Positions 1 through 12,362 of a stretch of 64,000 nucleotides of DNA are shown piece after piece. Below the pieces are notes generated by a model, which saw nothing but the letters and a program-made list of their open reading frames with translations, was not told where the DNA came from and made no database searches. Each line of letters starts with the position of its first letter. Positions within the stretch are counted from its first letter, which is position 1. Location: contig WION01000038.1 of assembly GCA_015039365.1 (NCBI GenBank), positions 1 to 64,000 of the forward strand, read 5' to 3'. This DNA is from Amanita rubescens (lineage: Eukaryota; Basidiomycota; Agaricomycetes; Agaricales; Amanitaceae). Made by a program: the position numbers and the translations under genes.

Positions 1-1262
1 TCGGCTGGTCAATACCAAAGCAACTATCTAGAATTGAACGACGACAGCATCAGATCAGGGCTATCCGCCAGGCTGTGGACGGATGTCATCCTCAAGTAGA
101 GTCAGAGCCCGTTGTTGCCAGCGACCCTGGGGTTCAATACATTATGGCAGAGTCAGAGAAATTCTCTGTGCACATTCCGACGTTTCTTCAACAGAATGTG
201 GGTGATCCTGCTGTCAAGGTGAACAATTTGCCCCCTTCCTTGAGCCTCGCTCATACATCCACCACCGCAGAGCTTTTACCCAAAGCTGAAGCGATATCTT
301 CTTCCTCGTGTTGTAGTGCAACACCTGACGGAGACCGAGTCCGTCGAAAATCTTGACGTCGGAGTAGCCTCCAACGGCGCTTTGGAAGACAATTTCGTGT
401 TCTTAAGGAACGACAACATTTACGAGCATAAACGTGTTCATTTTCATTTTACTACTTACGATGTACGGCGTGGAACAGACATTGTGAATCCAGGGACGTC
501 TCGTTGCAACATTATGCTCCTTGCAGATGATGCCACGAGCTCTTCTTGTCCTCATCGCTTTCTGTATGCCCGTGTCTTAGGTATATATCATGCAAATGTG
601 ATCTATACAGGACCTGTGGCACGGGACCATGAACCGCGCCGCATTGACTTTTTGTGGGTGCGATGGTTCAAAGTCGTCGATCCATTGTCTTCTGGATGGA
701 GTAGCTCCAGATTGGACTTGGTTCACTTTCCTCCGATGCACCAAACCAGCTCTTTCGACTTTGTGGATCCAAGAGAAGTATTGCGGGGATGTCATATCAT
801 TCCTGCATTTGCTAAAGGCAGGCGACAAGCAAATGGTGATGGTGTATCACGTTGCGCAAAGGATGGCGAAGATTATCACTTTTATCATGTTAGCCGGTGT
901 GTTCAAGCTTGATGTGGTGATTTTGACTCTAACTCATTTAAATACCCAGCTTCTCTGACCGGGATCTTCTCATGCGCTATCACTGGGGCCAAGGCATCGG
1001 GCATCGCTACGCATCCACATCCATGACCATTTCCGAAACTGATAGTATTCATGATGAGGCAGATGAGGTGGAAAATGATCAATATTTAGGTCTTGAGCTA
1101 GACGAGGATTCCGAAGGTGCCAGCGATACGGACGAGTCAAACAATTCGGAACTGAGCCTGGATGATCGAGATCCGGAGGGTTGGGAAGACGTGGGGACCT
1201 CGGACAGTGGCAGCGACTCTGATTGCCCAAGTGAACAAGACTCAGAGTTCGATGAGGATTAG
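1..1262 (+). CDS. Plavaka-type DNA transposase, C-terminal part (5' end outside window)
   Basis: Three exons are read on +: frame open from the window edge to 218, 271-896 and 950-1262 (stop), with introns of 52 and 53 nt (gtgaac...ccgcag and gtgtgt...acccag, the second with a ctaac branch site). Both joins keep the frame. The product contains the segments FTTYDVRRGTD, IDFLWVRWF and MRYHWGQGIGHRY, which I recognise as the C-terminal part of Plavaka transposases (CACTA-related cut-and-paste elements of Agaricomycetes), then a strongly acidic tail rich in D, E and S. It aligns over its whole length with the reverse-strand gene at 5804-9631, which supplies the missing N-terminal part. The DDE core lies upstream of the window, so activity cannot be judged. 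No terminal inverted repeat was identified downstream. Confidence 0.8.
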
Positions 1263-2806
1263 CGTTACAAGTATGACGGGGCGTTGCTTGCATTTGTAAG
1301 CCTTATCTTTAATTCTGATTATCATACTTTCTAACGTTAGCTGCTTATGGTCGTTCTGGACGTCCATTTAGTAATTACACTCATTATATAAGTTTTATAC
1401 ATGATGACTGGTGCAACATTTGCTGACGCTACGTATACGGTCTGCATTTCAAATTAGCTATCAGCCTAATCTATCCTCGCGATTTATCTCCTCAGCTAAC
1501 ATACCTGTTCTTGAGGTACGGGGTGACTTGAACCGAGGTGGCTAACGTTGGGCGGTACTATGAGGCGTACCGGGGCCGGTGGACGTCTAGCGAAAAGAAT
1601 TAACATATCCCTCTCCTACAACTCACAATACCCATTAGAGTGCAGCATTAACCTACCCGGGCCAACAACGCCGTTGTTGGACACATCCTTCCAGAAACCA
1701 ATATGGCAGCTTGAAGTGGGGCTGTACCGGAAGCGAATGCCACAGATGTCCAGGATGCGGGCATGTTAACGAGGTAAGTTTGGTTGCTAATTAGACACGA
1801 TTTGTGCACCCACGGAACCAGGGCACCACAGGAGCGCCGGTCTCTTGCTCACTATGATTGCTAGGAGGAACTTGTTGGGACATATGTTTATGTCACGGGT
1901 AATCATCCGGAAAAGGGTCTATACTGGAGAATTTTGGGTAAAGAGATATTACGTTTCGAACCGAGATCGGGAACTCTGCATGATCAATATTCTCTTCTTA
2001 ATGATCTGTGAGCGAAATAGATGGCGGGCATGAACGAGCTAACGAAATACAGGAAATAGAACGTACAATAGTGGCCCTTATACTTTCTATAATAAAACTC
2101 ACATCGAGAGTCGCGTAGCCACTAGCGCTTGGCAAACCAGCAGGTCCGCGCAGTGCGTTGTAAAGAAAAAACTACTTGCTAATATACAACAAACGCTAAC
2201 TTAGCAATACAAGATATTTTATGATCCCCAAATTCCAAAATATAGATAAGTTATATTACATCGTCGCCGGCGCCATTATTCCTGAATAAACTACAGATTT
2301 AACACCATCCCACCTACTCAGTCAATCCCGGTCCCCTTCGCTCCCGCCGAATCCTTCCCTTATCTCGTTAGGTCATACGAGCGGTGTAAGTGATTAAGAG
2401 TGTGGTTTTGACGTAGAGACGCACAGAAGAGGTCAATGATGGAAAAGGAACGATGGTCGTCGATGGGCGCTGGGGAATTCAATCGAAACTGGAGACAGCG
2501 GTGTGTCGGAGGCTTGATTGGGGTTTGCGAAGTCTTTGGCGCGTTGATGCGACTATTTGTTGGGTTTATCCTTTGACTTAAGAATCAAATATGAAGAAAC
2601 AAGAGAATGATTGGGTATATACATTGATGCGAATGACATGGTATGGTACATTATATTCTGTTATTCATAACTTAAGTCTTTCATTATCCAGATTCATTTT
2701 TTATCTCGTTCCGTCCGTCAACCCTTGTTTCTCATCTTCCGTGTTCTGCTCCCCTTTCCCTGATATTCCCTATGCTACCCCCAACTCGTTTGCTGTATCT
2801 ACCGTC
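1263..2806. other. No gene seen; probable decayed flank
   Basis: Only short, unsupported ORFs occur here (for example 1548-1769 and 1845-2033). They lack recognisable motifs and plausible splice partners. The stretch may include the 3' flank and terminal repeat of the Plavaka element, but I could not pick out an inverted repeat. Confidence 0.4.
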
Positions 2807-3215
2807 TCAAGCAATGCGCAACCCAGTGCACCTTTCCACTAAGTCAAGATATTCCTCGCCCCACTTGCCACCGTCATCAAAGCCCTCCGATGCCCTCGTT
2901 CCCGGGAAGATATGGAGGGTATAGCTTGAATAGCCGTCTTGGAAGCCGCGAACCGTCCAATGGATTTCATCCAGGGCATCGTGCGCATCGGCCGCCCCCC
3001 TCCTCAAGGTTATCGCTATCAGGAAACGTATATCGGGATTTGACTCACATTATGACCCAGTCCACACCGCCATCGTTCCCGAATGCCGTCGTTATTTCCT
3101 CCGCATTCTCTCTCACCGCCTCCCGCGTCTTCTCTAGCGCTTCCTCCACCTCTGAATAAAGTAAATCCCATTCGGGATTCCAATTATTGAAGGCGAAGTA
3201 CCGGTGTTGTGACAT
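2807..3215 (-). CDS. Small hypothetical protein, two exons, 120 aa
   Basis: Exons 3215-3049 and 3002-2807 are separated by a 46-nt intron (gtgagt...ttgag on the minus strand). Joining them keeps the frame and gives a 120-residue protein starting at the ATG at 3215 and ending in TGA at 2807-2809. The product has an N-terminal aromatic stretch (FAFNNWNPEWD), a charged helix-like segment (EEALEKTREAVRENAEEI) and a C-terminal part with HWTVRGFQDGY. No signal peptide or membrane segment is seen. I do not recognise the family. The main support is the clean intron and protein-like composition on both sides of it; an upstream exon is possible because the frame stays open to 3233. The CT-rich sequence upstream could hold its promoter. 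Confidence 0.5.
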
Positions 3216-4322
3216 AAGGTTGGGAACGTACACTATAGAATACGAAATTGCAGGTAGAGTGACAGAAAGGGCGAGTGAAGTTCACGAAGCACAAGGTGCG
3301 AGAATTGATGCGCTTCCAGCCTTATACCTTTCAAGTTGAGAGAGCGCGAGACAGATTACCATAAATCCTGTCTGCTCTCAATCCAGCGATATTCTGCAGC
3401 ATCGTCTTCTCCTGCTGACTACGATCTCAAGAATGGGATGGAGAAGCTGCCGTGTGAGGGTGGCGAAGGGCCGAGGTGAGTCCTGGGGCATTTCATTCTT
3501 TATTATAACCTTTCTCTGGATGTTCGTCGACTCCGCCGTAAAGACTCAGTAACACCTGCCCGCCCTCCGTCCCCGGCTATCCTTCCGATGCGACCTTCAG
3601 CCACCTCAATTCCGTGAACGCGAAGATCTAGCAACGCTCGTCCACCTTACACCGTCGTTCCCCTTCAACCCATTCTAGGCCACTTTTCTGCGACCTTCGA
3701 CCACGTTTTGCGCCATTTATCCTCACTCTCAATTACCCTCGCTAATCTCACCTTACAGCTACATTCACCCGCTCTCCGTCTCGGCCTGGCACCATTCAAC
3801 AAGAGTCCACCCACCCTCGCCCATCATATCTTACAACCAAATTCATCCGCTCGCCGTACCAGCTGGTCACCACACTCCTCAATCCTTTAGCAAGCAACAT
3901 CATACCCCCAACGTCTTTGCCACAACTTACGCACTCTTACGCACCTGGGTCATGCACTGTGTTGGAGCTGAAGTTCAACAAAGTCGAGTACTAAAGGTCC
4001 GTTCATCGAAGCATGTACACATTTAGCAGCAATAACTCTACCTCTTCTGCTCACCCCATAGCTCCATCCACCGCCTCTCTTCCTTGCCACACCTCAACCC
4101 CCAACACATCAGCGTATGAAACCTTGACAAGTGCATCCACAACGAACCGTATTCATTATTCTTAATTTCGTTCTTCGCCTCGCAAAAACTGCATCATCAC
4201 TGCTACTATCAATCCCTTATCTTCATTCTCTGCCATACGCATCGAAATTCCGAGGTTGAACTCGGGGTAGCACGCCGATCAACACGTTCACAAAGCGTCG
4301 TCACTGATCAAACAAACAACAC
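3216..4322. other. Pyrimidine-rich intergenic sequence, no gene seen
   Basis: From about 3540 to 4320 the plus strand is rich in CT and ACC tracts with few ORFs (3708-3890 is the longest and has no motif). It may contain promoter sequence for the minus-strand gene at 2807-3215. Confidence 0.35.
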
Positions 4323-4880
4323 TATGTTTGATTGCAGTATATCCTGTCCGCTTCTCAACAGATTCCTTCAATTAGGTCCCGATTTAAAGCGTTTTCGACG
4401 CCATGTCATCCGTTTAACAAGCAGTGTCCTCGTTTGTCCGTGATTCGATGTTTTCTGCTGCAAACAGGTATGTTTGATTGCAGTATATCTCGTCCGCTTC
4501 TCAACAGATTTCCTTCAACCAGGTCCTGAGTTCAAGCGTTTTCGACGCTCCTTTTAGCCATATCATCCGTTTGACAAGATGTGTCCTTGTTTGTCCACGA
4601 TTCAAGTATGTCACTTGATTGCAGTATCGACGCTCCTTTTAGCCATGTCATCCGTTTAACAAGCGGTGTCCTTGTTCATCCGTGATTTGATGTTTTCTAC
4701 TGGAGACAGCCTTATATTTGATAATCATCCATTTCTCAACAGATTTACTTTAACCAGGTCCGGAATTAAAGCATTTTTGACACTCTTTTTGGCCATACCA
4801 TCTGCTTGACAAGCAGTGCCCCCATTCATCTGCAATTCAACATTTTCCATTTGAGATAGGTATATTTGATAGCAGATGGT
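4323..4880 (+). repeat. Degenerate tandem array, unit about 146 bp
   Basis: Units start at 4323, 4469, 4607, 4713 and 4861 (partial), each opening with a variant of tatgtttgattgcag and containing cgcttctcaacagatt, aagcgttttcgac and catccgtttgacaag in order. Spacing is 146, 138, 106 (internal deletion) and 148 bp. Units 1 and 2 are closest; unit 4 is the most diverged and has lost most CpG sites. Confidence 0.85.
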
Positions 4881-4987
4881 GTCTGAAAGGGCTACTAGTA
4901 CTCTATATACCTAAGTAATGCTGACTGTGTGCCGTCAAAAGACATGCCTATACCCTACTAATTAAGTGCAAACCCGCCTACTACCTG

Positions 4988-5009
4988 CACCCACACCCAC
5001 ACCCACATC
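4988..5009. repeat. Short cccaca repeat
   Basis: A run of ccaca/ccacac units followed within 80 bp by several ggtaac/gttacc words. It is too short and too impure to be telomeric. Confidence 0.5.
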
Positions 5010-5095
5010 CATGTAACCCGTTATGGGTTGGGGTAACACATGACTTACCTGTGGGTTACCTGTGCACATGCCTAATCCAGGCAAATAAGGTAGAC

Positions 5096-5803
5096 AAATT
5101 ATAAGACCTGGTAATGCCTGTTATCCTGGTTGCAGAGTGGGAACCGTTGATCTCCTCTTGCAAGAGTGGCAAGGAATGTACATATCAGTGGAAAATCCTC
5201 CAATACATTAAGGAATGATAAGCTCTGATAATACCTTATGCTGGAGTAACATACTGGGAATTGGAGGATCCTTCAATGGAATTCAGACAAATGAATTGTA
5301 AGCCCTGATAGTGTCTTATATAGCAGCTACAGACAGGAATTCATTGACCATATCCTACAAGAATGACAAGTAGTTATGCCAGACCCTGGCCAGGGTATAT
5401 TAGCAGATACAATTCAGATAAACAAATGGTAAAATCTGATAATGTGTTATATTGTGGCTACAGAGTGGAATTAGTTGATCAACAAGTTGTCTTCCAATGA
5501 AGTTCTGACAAACAGATTATAATATCTTATCCAGCAGTAGCAGAGTTATAACTGTTGGTAACTTCCTACAAGTCTGTCATGCAAGGTATCAATACAAGAT
5601 CCTCCAATGCAATTCAGATATATTATTTGTAAGTCCTGATAATATCATAAATAGCAGCTACAGACAGGAATTTATTGACCACAACCTACAAGAGTGATGG
5701 ATTATGTATCATTTCATGATCATTTGTTGCAAGCCTTTGAATGATAGATAAGTCCTGATAACACCTTATATAGTAAAGGCAGGGTGGGAACTATTGATCA
5801 GAG
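5096..5803. repeat. CpG-poor degenerate repeat block
   Basis: About seven diverged copies of a segment beginning aag(t/c)cctgataata and continuing into a form of ttatatagcagctacagac and gaattnattgacc occur near 5103, 5220, 5298, 5430, 5517, 5631 and 5750. CpG is nearly absent while TG and CA are abundant, as expected after methylation-driven decay. The block abuts the point where the minus-strand Plavaka gene loses its 3' tail (about 5825), so it probably replaced or was inserted into that end. Confidence 0.7.
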
Positions 5804-8800
5804 CTATCTATTTATACCAGACACCAGCCGAAAACCTGATGGAGCAGAAGCCGGAAGGATATGACATCCCCTCAACACATCTCTCGGATCCACAAAGCCG
5901 AAAGAGCTGTTTTGGTGCATGGGAGGAAACTGAACCAAGTCCAATCCGGACTTACTCCACCCAGAAGATGCTGGATCGACAACTTCGAACCATCGCACCC
6001 ACAAGAATTCGATGCGGCGTGATTTCTTGTCCCGCGCCCCAGGCCCTGTATAGATCACGTTTGCATGATATGCACCTAAGACCCGCGCATATAAAAAGCG
6101 GTGAGGACTCAATGACCTCTTGGAGTCGTTTTCAAGGAGCATGACATCGCGACGCGACGTCCCCGCATTAACAATGTCCGTCCCACATCGCACATCGTAA
6201 GTGGTGAAGTGAAATCGAACGCGTTTGTGGTGGTATATGTTGTCGTTCTTTAAAAATACAAAATCAGGCAAGTTTTCATCCAGAGATCTAACGTCATTTG
6301 AGATTACTATGGCGCCGAGATCCTCGGTAGGATGTGGTTCGGTCTCCTGCTGGTGCTGCGCTTGAATAAGAGGAAGAAGATATCGTCTCAACTTAAGGTA
6401 AAAGTTCTACGGCAGTTGATATATAAGCAAGGTTCTGTGGAGCGGAAAAAATCATTCACCCTGATTGCGTAATCACCTTCATTTCGTTGGAGAAATGTTG
6501 GAACGTGCACAGGGAAATTTTCTGACACTCCCATCTCGTACTGAATCCCAGGATCATTGGCAATAACGGCCTCTGGCTCTATTTGAGAGTGACGTCCATC
6601 AAGATTCTGGCGGATGGTCCTGACACCACGCTGTCGCCTTTCAATCACAGATAGTTGCTTCGGTATTGACCGGCCACTAGTCCGAAGGAAGCGTGCTTTT
6701 GAAGTTCGGTGCTCCCGTTCACTCTCGTGGACCATGAGTCAAGATTCAAACACACCGCCAAGAGAAACTTACAGCCTGAGTTGAGTATGAGTCCGTTGTA
6801 CCAAACTTCCGAACAGTCTGAACGTAGTCGCCGAGCGCATGAAACTTGTAAGTTTTCAGATTCAGTTGCTTTGGCTGCCTCGCGCCGCTCTTGTGTTTCT
6901 GAAGCGTTGATGTTTTGGTCATGCGTTTTTCCTGATGTCGCATTCGGGCGGCACGCTCGTGTTCTAATTCCCGGGTAGTGTACGTCTTACACGTTTTCTC
7001 CTTGAATGCCCTAAGACTGTTGCCCAAAGATGTTGTCACCTGGGAAAAAAGAGCAAGAGTTGTGTCCGTGTGCATATGGAGCTTGGCAAGACCATGCCAG
7101 TGAGCCATGTCAAAAAGAACTTTGAGAATATAGGTGTTGTGGGGCTCGGGCAAGAGACCATCAAAAACGGGGATAGCACACTAATTGAGTGCGTAAGTCA
7201 GTTTGAAGCCAGCCAATGACTCTACCTACTTGAAGCATATCCTCATAATCACGAGCGGTCATCTTCTTCAGTTCTGACCTGTTCGTTTTCATTTTCCTTA
7301 TGCCATCAGTCCCAAAAGGTGGGATTTCTCGAAAGCTAATCGTCTGTCAGTACCTGGTCGCCGGCTCTGATCGATACTTGCCGTCGGTCCATTTCATGTT
7401 TCGAACTTTCATTATGGCAGTCCAGGAGGCGAAGCAGGTGAATAAATACGGCTTTCCACACGCCAAGCTCGACCTCGTGCATCAAGTCCACAACAAGCAT
7501 GTCGAACATTTTGAAGCCAAGTGGTGTTAGTTTCTCTGAAAATGCATTCTGATGCAAGAGAATGTCATGATATATCTCGTCGCAGAAAAGAGCACCCACC
7601 GCTGTTGGAACAAGGGAATCCTTTTGCAGGAGATCCTCTACTGCCTTGGTGTCTGTCTTTAAATTCTTTGCGTAGATGATCTCACGTGCAGCCTTAACAC
7701 GACCACGCCTACCGAGGTCATCAACGCGTGTGAGAGAAATGCGCTGCGCCATGTCCCGTTTCATTCCCATATTGGGTACACGTTTCAACGGAATGAGACA
7801 ACGAGGGCAAGGGCAACTGCCAAGGTTTCGTATGCTGGCAATAAGTACTCTATAAGAGTTGTCTGAGTTTTGCGAACAGCGGAGTGTAATAGGTAAAAAA
7901 TACTTCTCTGGGTAGTCCGCAGAATACGTGAATATGCGAGGGTAAAAACGACGGCTGATGCCGTCATGACACTTGATTGCTATTCCGTGCTTATATGCTT
8001 TCAGGAAGTCGTCATCGAGAAGGATTGCCCATTGAGTGTGGTACATTTCTCGTTGGCAATGCGCCATGAGGGCTGGTTGGATTGCTTTTTGGCCGATGTT
8101 TTCTGCCGCAAAAGATTTGAAAGCGTCAGGAAGCTACCATTGAAGGAAATTGAGGGTTTACGCCACAGCTCAGAAAGGAACCTCGCGTACCATCTCCAAA
8201 TAAGCGATATGTTCAAATGCCCGACAAGAAGGTTTCGATCTTCGATCCTTTGATTCGTTCCCAAACGTAAGATAAATAGGACATAGCTTTGCACTGCTGA
8301 AGGCCGTCAGCTGAGTGGGGTCCGAGGCAAACATAAGGCCTAGTACGACCCGTGGAAGCTCGCATTCTGATTCTCCAGGAGAATCCTGAAGCATGCGGTG
8401 AGCTTCAAAGAATGCTTCTGAGGTGTAAAGTTCGCCATAAACTCGGACTGGTTCAGTGGCATCTTTTGGTTTCCAAAAAAATTCATAGGGTTCGAAATGA
8501 AGGTGGGTAGCTTGGGTAACTTTTTCTTTGATTACAGATATCAACTTGCGATGATGAAGAATTCCCGCATCGAAATCTTTTGGTCCTGGATGTAACATTC
8601 GACCGTGGAAAGGGACGCTGATCTTAACCGGTGTTTTGATCCAGTCTGCGTCATCTCTTTCATTCGCCGCGTCGTCATCATCATTTGGGCCGTCGACACG
8701 CTCTCCACTCAACTGGGTATCGATAAGCCGCCAGTTCTTTCCAGAAACATCTTCTGGACGAAAGGAAGGGTGTCCAACTATTTGAAGGAGATTCTGGAAG

Positions 8801-9631
8801 CCGGACTGTGATTTCTTTTCACCGCCGTTCCAGTACCATTCTCTGAGTAGGAATGAAGATTGGTTTGGATAAGGGTAGTAGATGTTGACCGGAACGGTGG
8901 GAAGGGACGCATCTATTAAACCGTTCGAAGATGAATCCGGAGAGGTATCATGTTCGGGTAGGCGATTAGCATAATATTTCCGGAAAAGCCCAAATCTATC
9001 GCATGCGGATTGGAGGATCTGTTTGACCTGATATGGCAGCTGCTGCGGACACTGAGGTGCGTCTGGCTCTGCTTGGACGATTTCAGGTAGGGTCTGCAAA
9101 GATGTTGAAGGAAGAGGTGCTGGAGGTTCAGATTCCGTATCTCGATAGCGCTTTGGCAGTCGCCGGTGTTCTCGGCGGTTCCTCCGCTGTGCCAGTGGTT
9201 GACCCAAGTCATCTTCGTCCACGACATCCTCGTCCACGACATCCTCGTCCACGACATCCTTGTCCACGACATCCTCGTCCACGACATCCTCGTCCACGAT
9301 TGTAGGAGTCCCGACAGTCTAAGGAATCGTTCATAAGCAATACAGCCGAGCGCGCATGAAATCTAACTTGTGAACGAACCAGTAAAAGAAAATCATCGCT
9401 CGGTTGCAGTTCGGCTGCTATACTTGAGCTTGAAGTGCATTCCATAGCTTGGCCCCCGTCAATCCTTCGACGCTTCTTTGCCCGCCAGACTTCATTGGCC
9501 TTTGCAAGCGCAGTTGATAGCCGCTTTTTCGTCTTCAGACAACTGCGCCTGTGGTAACTATATGCTTGCGGGAGCGAGAATACTCGTCCACAAATACAAG
9601 CTTGAGACCAAGCTGACTCGGGAAAATTCAT
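5804..9631 (-). pseudogene. Plavaka-type DNA transposase, near-complete copy with one frame break and lost tail
   Basis: Minus-strand exons: 9631-9380, 9318-8191, 8133-7904, 7849-7378, 7335-7230, 7180-6773, 6723-6460 and 6406-5804, with introns of 42-61 nt. It starts at an ATG with a zinc-finger-like segment (CICGRVFSLPQAYSYHRRSC). It continues with an acidic region encoded by six copies of a 15-bp repeat (VDEDV), the typical block RRNRREHRRLPKRYRD, the core segments YHTQWAILLDDDF, FTYSADYPEK and GSCPCPRCLIP, and the signature VDLMHEVELGVWK, then the C-terminal region seen in the copy at 1-1262. All splice joins keep the frame except one: removing the 42-nt intron 7336-7377 leaves a +1 shift, so a one-base insertion near 7378 is likely. 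The acidic last exon is missing; the frame runs into unrelated repeat at about 5825 and stops. Probably inactive. Confidence 0.85.
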
Positions 9632-9778
9632 TGTGTACTGAGCGTACAGCGTGATGCAGCTATTGGGTAAGGGTATAGCTGGACCTGCTCCTTTGAATCT
9701 TGGAACCCTTTGAATATGAAAGTTGCGATGTGAACGCGAAGTAATGTAAACTGTGACTCGGACGAGTCAAAGTTACTA

Positions 9779-10253
9779 CTAATGAACAAGTGAGTCATTT
9801 GCATTCACACGGCATGATGCGGCATCAATGGCCCTAGGCTGACCGCCCGCCGGCACCAGTTCACATCCAACCCGACGGTAATCCCGTTTCAATATTGTGT
9901 ATTTAGCCATACAAGACGTCATTTTCAAAGTACGGCAATCCGTTCCCAATAACCCATCCATGACGCAGGATTGTCTCAAAGGCTTGGCGTGAAGGATTCA
10001 ACCACGTAATTAATTGCTCTGCCACGCATAATTCGCATTTGGAACGCCAGCATCGGAGGAACTAGCGGCGCTGAATGAGGAAACGGTGGCAACCATCGAA
10101 CCCTGCATAGACACTGCAAGGTCCTGGAGGTGCGAATGAGTCCTCTTGATTTGGAGAAGTCAGAATGATGGGTTGAAAAGCGCCAACCCATCCAATGGTC
10201 CAAGGCGCTGAATTCATGTTAAGGAACGGTTGTCGTTCATGTATCAAACTCAC
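9779..10253 (-). pseudogene. Degraded 5' copy of the 20834-22921 gene family
   Basis: On the minus strand the words SPNQEDSFAPPGPCSVYAGFDG and, in another frame, PFPHSAPL correspond to TPNQEDVFLPPGPCNVYARFDG and PFSHSAPY near the N-terminus of the intact gene at 20834. At least one frameshift lies between them, and similarity fades within about 450 bp. No start codon context or later exons are kept. It is a relic of a family with more than one copy in this genome. Confidence 0.65.
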
Positions 10254-10974
10254 TATCAGTTCATCAATTCTTCAGAACCTTTGCATCCACAGATAGCGTG
10301 AGGGCAGATGGCATTTATTCGGAAACTATCAGTGGTCGCTAAGAATCTAACGGAAAACAAAAGACTAAGGAAAGGGACATACCAAGAAAAGCGAAAGATC
10401 GCAAGAAGTGCCGATCATGAGAGGCCCTCTGAATAGCCCCAGGAAAAGGAGCTCCGTCAGGTGTGGTCAACCAGGCAACTCTTGTAGATCCAATTGAAAC
10501 AGTGTTGCGTGCCATTCAATTGAGAAAGGCTGACCCAAGAGTCTAACCCATGGGAGCGACGTACTTAACGTCTAACTCTTGTACCTTCCGCGCCGTGGTC
10601 TTGACGAGGACAAAGATGGGAGGGAGACAATTCCTAGTCCTAGTACTAGTAGAGGAGTGAACGTTCTTGAACAGTCCAAAGTTTGGCTCTCGCATGACTC
10701 TGGCAGTCTGGCGTGACCGTGACTTCAATGACTGTGGTCACTGTATTCATTTACATATGCTGCGAGTTCATCTGATTATTACTAGGGATCAAATATGTCC
10801 GCTACAAATCCCACGACTTCACAAAAAGAGCCCCCGAAAAGAGGAAAGAGATATAGCGAGAAAGCGGCGCACTAACATACTTAATTGAATGCAAATCCGT
10901 CCCAGCACTTTTCGAGAAGTAGGTCTCAGAAGCGCGTGATGGTACATGATGGAGGATGGCTTGAATTTGGATGG
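10254..10974. other. No intact gene; short segment shared with 30800-30900
   Basis: The minus strand of about 10543-10640 encodes VKTTARKVQELDVKYVAP. This resembles LKTTTQKAQELDVTLLP encoded on + near 30830, with DNA similarity continuing past the stop. This marks an unrecognised dispersed repeat or gene relic. Nothing else could be supported. Confidence 0.4.
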
Positions 10975-11935
10975 GCTAATTGATCAAGGGAGGCAAAGTA
11001 TTCCCTTATCACACTGAACGACGTGAGTGGTATTGTCATCAAAAGGGCTCTGGGACGTACTTGAGGGAACCATCATCCGGAACTTGTAGTAGCATCTCCC
11101 CATTGATCTTGAGAATAGCTATAATATGTCCCATCGTAAGTCATGATATGAGTCATCGTCAAGGTCGAAAGAATCCATTAATACGAGGGGTTCAACAGGA
11201 AAACGGCTACACACCCTACTTGGAACCCCATGCAGAAGAAAAAGTCCGGAACGCGAATACCATAGGCACGTTGTTGATATATCTGAGAGCTGTCAGCCTC
11301 TGATCGCGAAATGAGCGAGATTTCACGTACAAACCATGGTATCGTCTCTTTTCTAATTATAATTCAATTTTCAGCGCATCTCGAAGTATAGCACAAAACG
11401 CGTCCGCGGTTGGGCGTAAACACGTCAGTTGAACGACCTTGAAGGCCTATTCAAGTCATGTTTTAGTTCCGTGATGGATGGGCTACAAGTTGTGGACAGG
11501 TTGATACGATACGCTGAGTGCATATATGCCTGCTCTGGCATTCATGATTCAACCGTTCGATGCAACGAACGGTTGTGGTGGGGTATCGTGAACCGGATGG
11601 ATTTGCGGTCCAACGACGCAAATAGGTGGGTGGCATGGTGTAAAACTTCTCCGCCTATTCGGGTTGCACGGTAAGCAAAGCCATCATCTAGGAACAGCGT
11701 TGGTAGCTCACATATGATATATGATTCCTCTGCGTCTCCCAGAGTCAGGAGTCAGGACCGCATTTGATGCCCATCTTGTCAATGTCACTAGAAGCAGAAT
11801 TGATGATGGTTGAAGGAAGTATAGAGAAGAAGTAACAGGAGATGTTGCAACGAGAGTTGGTAGCAGAATGCGACAGAGCGAAGATTGAGACACGGAAGGG
11901 AAAGGCGGCCGAACGTAGAATCACCTATCCCCGCA
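10975..11935 (-). repeat. Dispersed repeat R, copy 1 (most complete)
   Basis: The reverse complement of this stretch matches two blocks elsewhere. 11430-11900 matches 24750-25345 and 40040-40585; 10975-11430 matches 44729-45180. Recognisable words include attcatgattcaaccgttc, ggcggagaagttttacc and gatcaagggaggcaaa-type ends. No convincing protein is encoded; weak ORFs are shared between copies (for example TYLREPSS and SICPLIMRIAII words) but contain stops. The ends of the element were not determined. Confidence 0.7.
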
Positions 11936-11984
11936 ACCTGAAAGGTGGAGGGTTTTACAAGGCAGCTTGCCAACCGGAAAGGAA

Positions 11985-12046
11985 AGTCACGTGACTAAGT
12001 ACAAACTAAGTACAAACTAAGTATGTACTTAGTTTGTACTTAGTTT
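11985..12046. repeat. CACGTG palindrome plus perfect 21-bp inverted repeat
   Basis: The 12-bp palindrome agtcacgtgact (11985-11996) runs into an 11-bp repeat (actaagtacaa) that then folds back. 12003-12023 is the exact reverse complement of 12026-12046, with a 2-nt spacer. The same palindrome followed by the same kind of 11-bp unit occurs at 25598-25672. Confidence 0.85.
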
Positions 12047-12362
12047 CGGTGCGACGGCCTAGCCTGTATTTTTTACAGGCCAGAGCTGCTCTTGGCAGAG
12101 CCTAAGCCCCGGCTACCGGGAGTCAGTGTCAGTAACAGTAGCGGATCTGAAAACAAAAGGTTCCTCATTGTAGCTGTGGTTCATGGACCACAGCGAGTTC
12201 TCGGTTACTTCCATTAGCAGTAGCTCTCCGCTTCGATCTCACTAGAGTTTCTACGCATCCAATATGTTGAATACTACTGTAATTATAACTTATTACTAGT
12301 CAGATATAATATTATGGCTATGTACGAGTCTGTATCTATGTGTGCCCACCGGGTCCTTTTAT
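12047..12362. other. Intergenic, no gene; one small hairpin
   Basis: A 7-bp hairpin (gcctgta 12062-12068 with tacaggc 12074-12080, T-rich loop) lies here, and AT-rich sequence follows to the 3' end of the JmjC-like gene. No other feature is seen. Confidence 0.4.

Noticed and set aside
4988..5060. Telomere-like cccaca/gggtt words
   Set aside because: Only a few impure units, not the TTAGGG repeat usual in basidiomycetes, and unrelated sequence on both sides.
8916..9305. Frames with MSWTR or RPRHP repeats
   Set aside because: They are other-frame readings of the 15-bp VDEDV repeat in the Plavaka gene.
10975..11303. 107-aa ORF in repeat R
   Set aside because: The matching ORF in the copy at 44959-45159 differs in frame and length; the shared words follow DNA similarity rather than a conserved protein.
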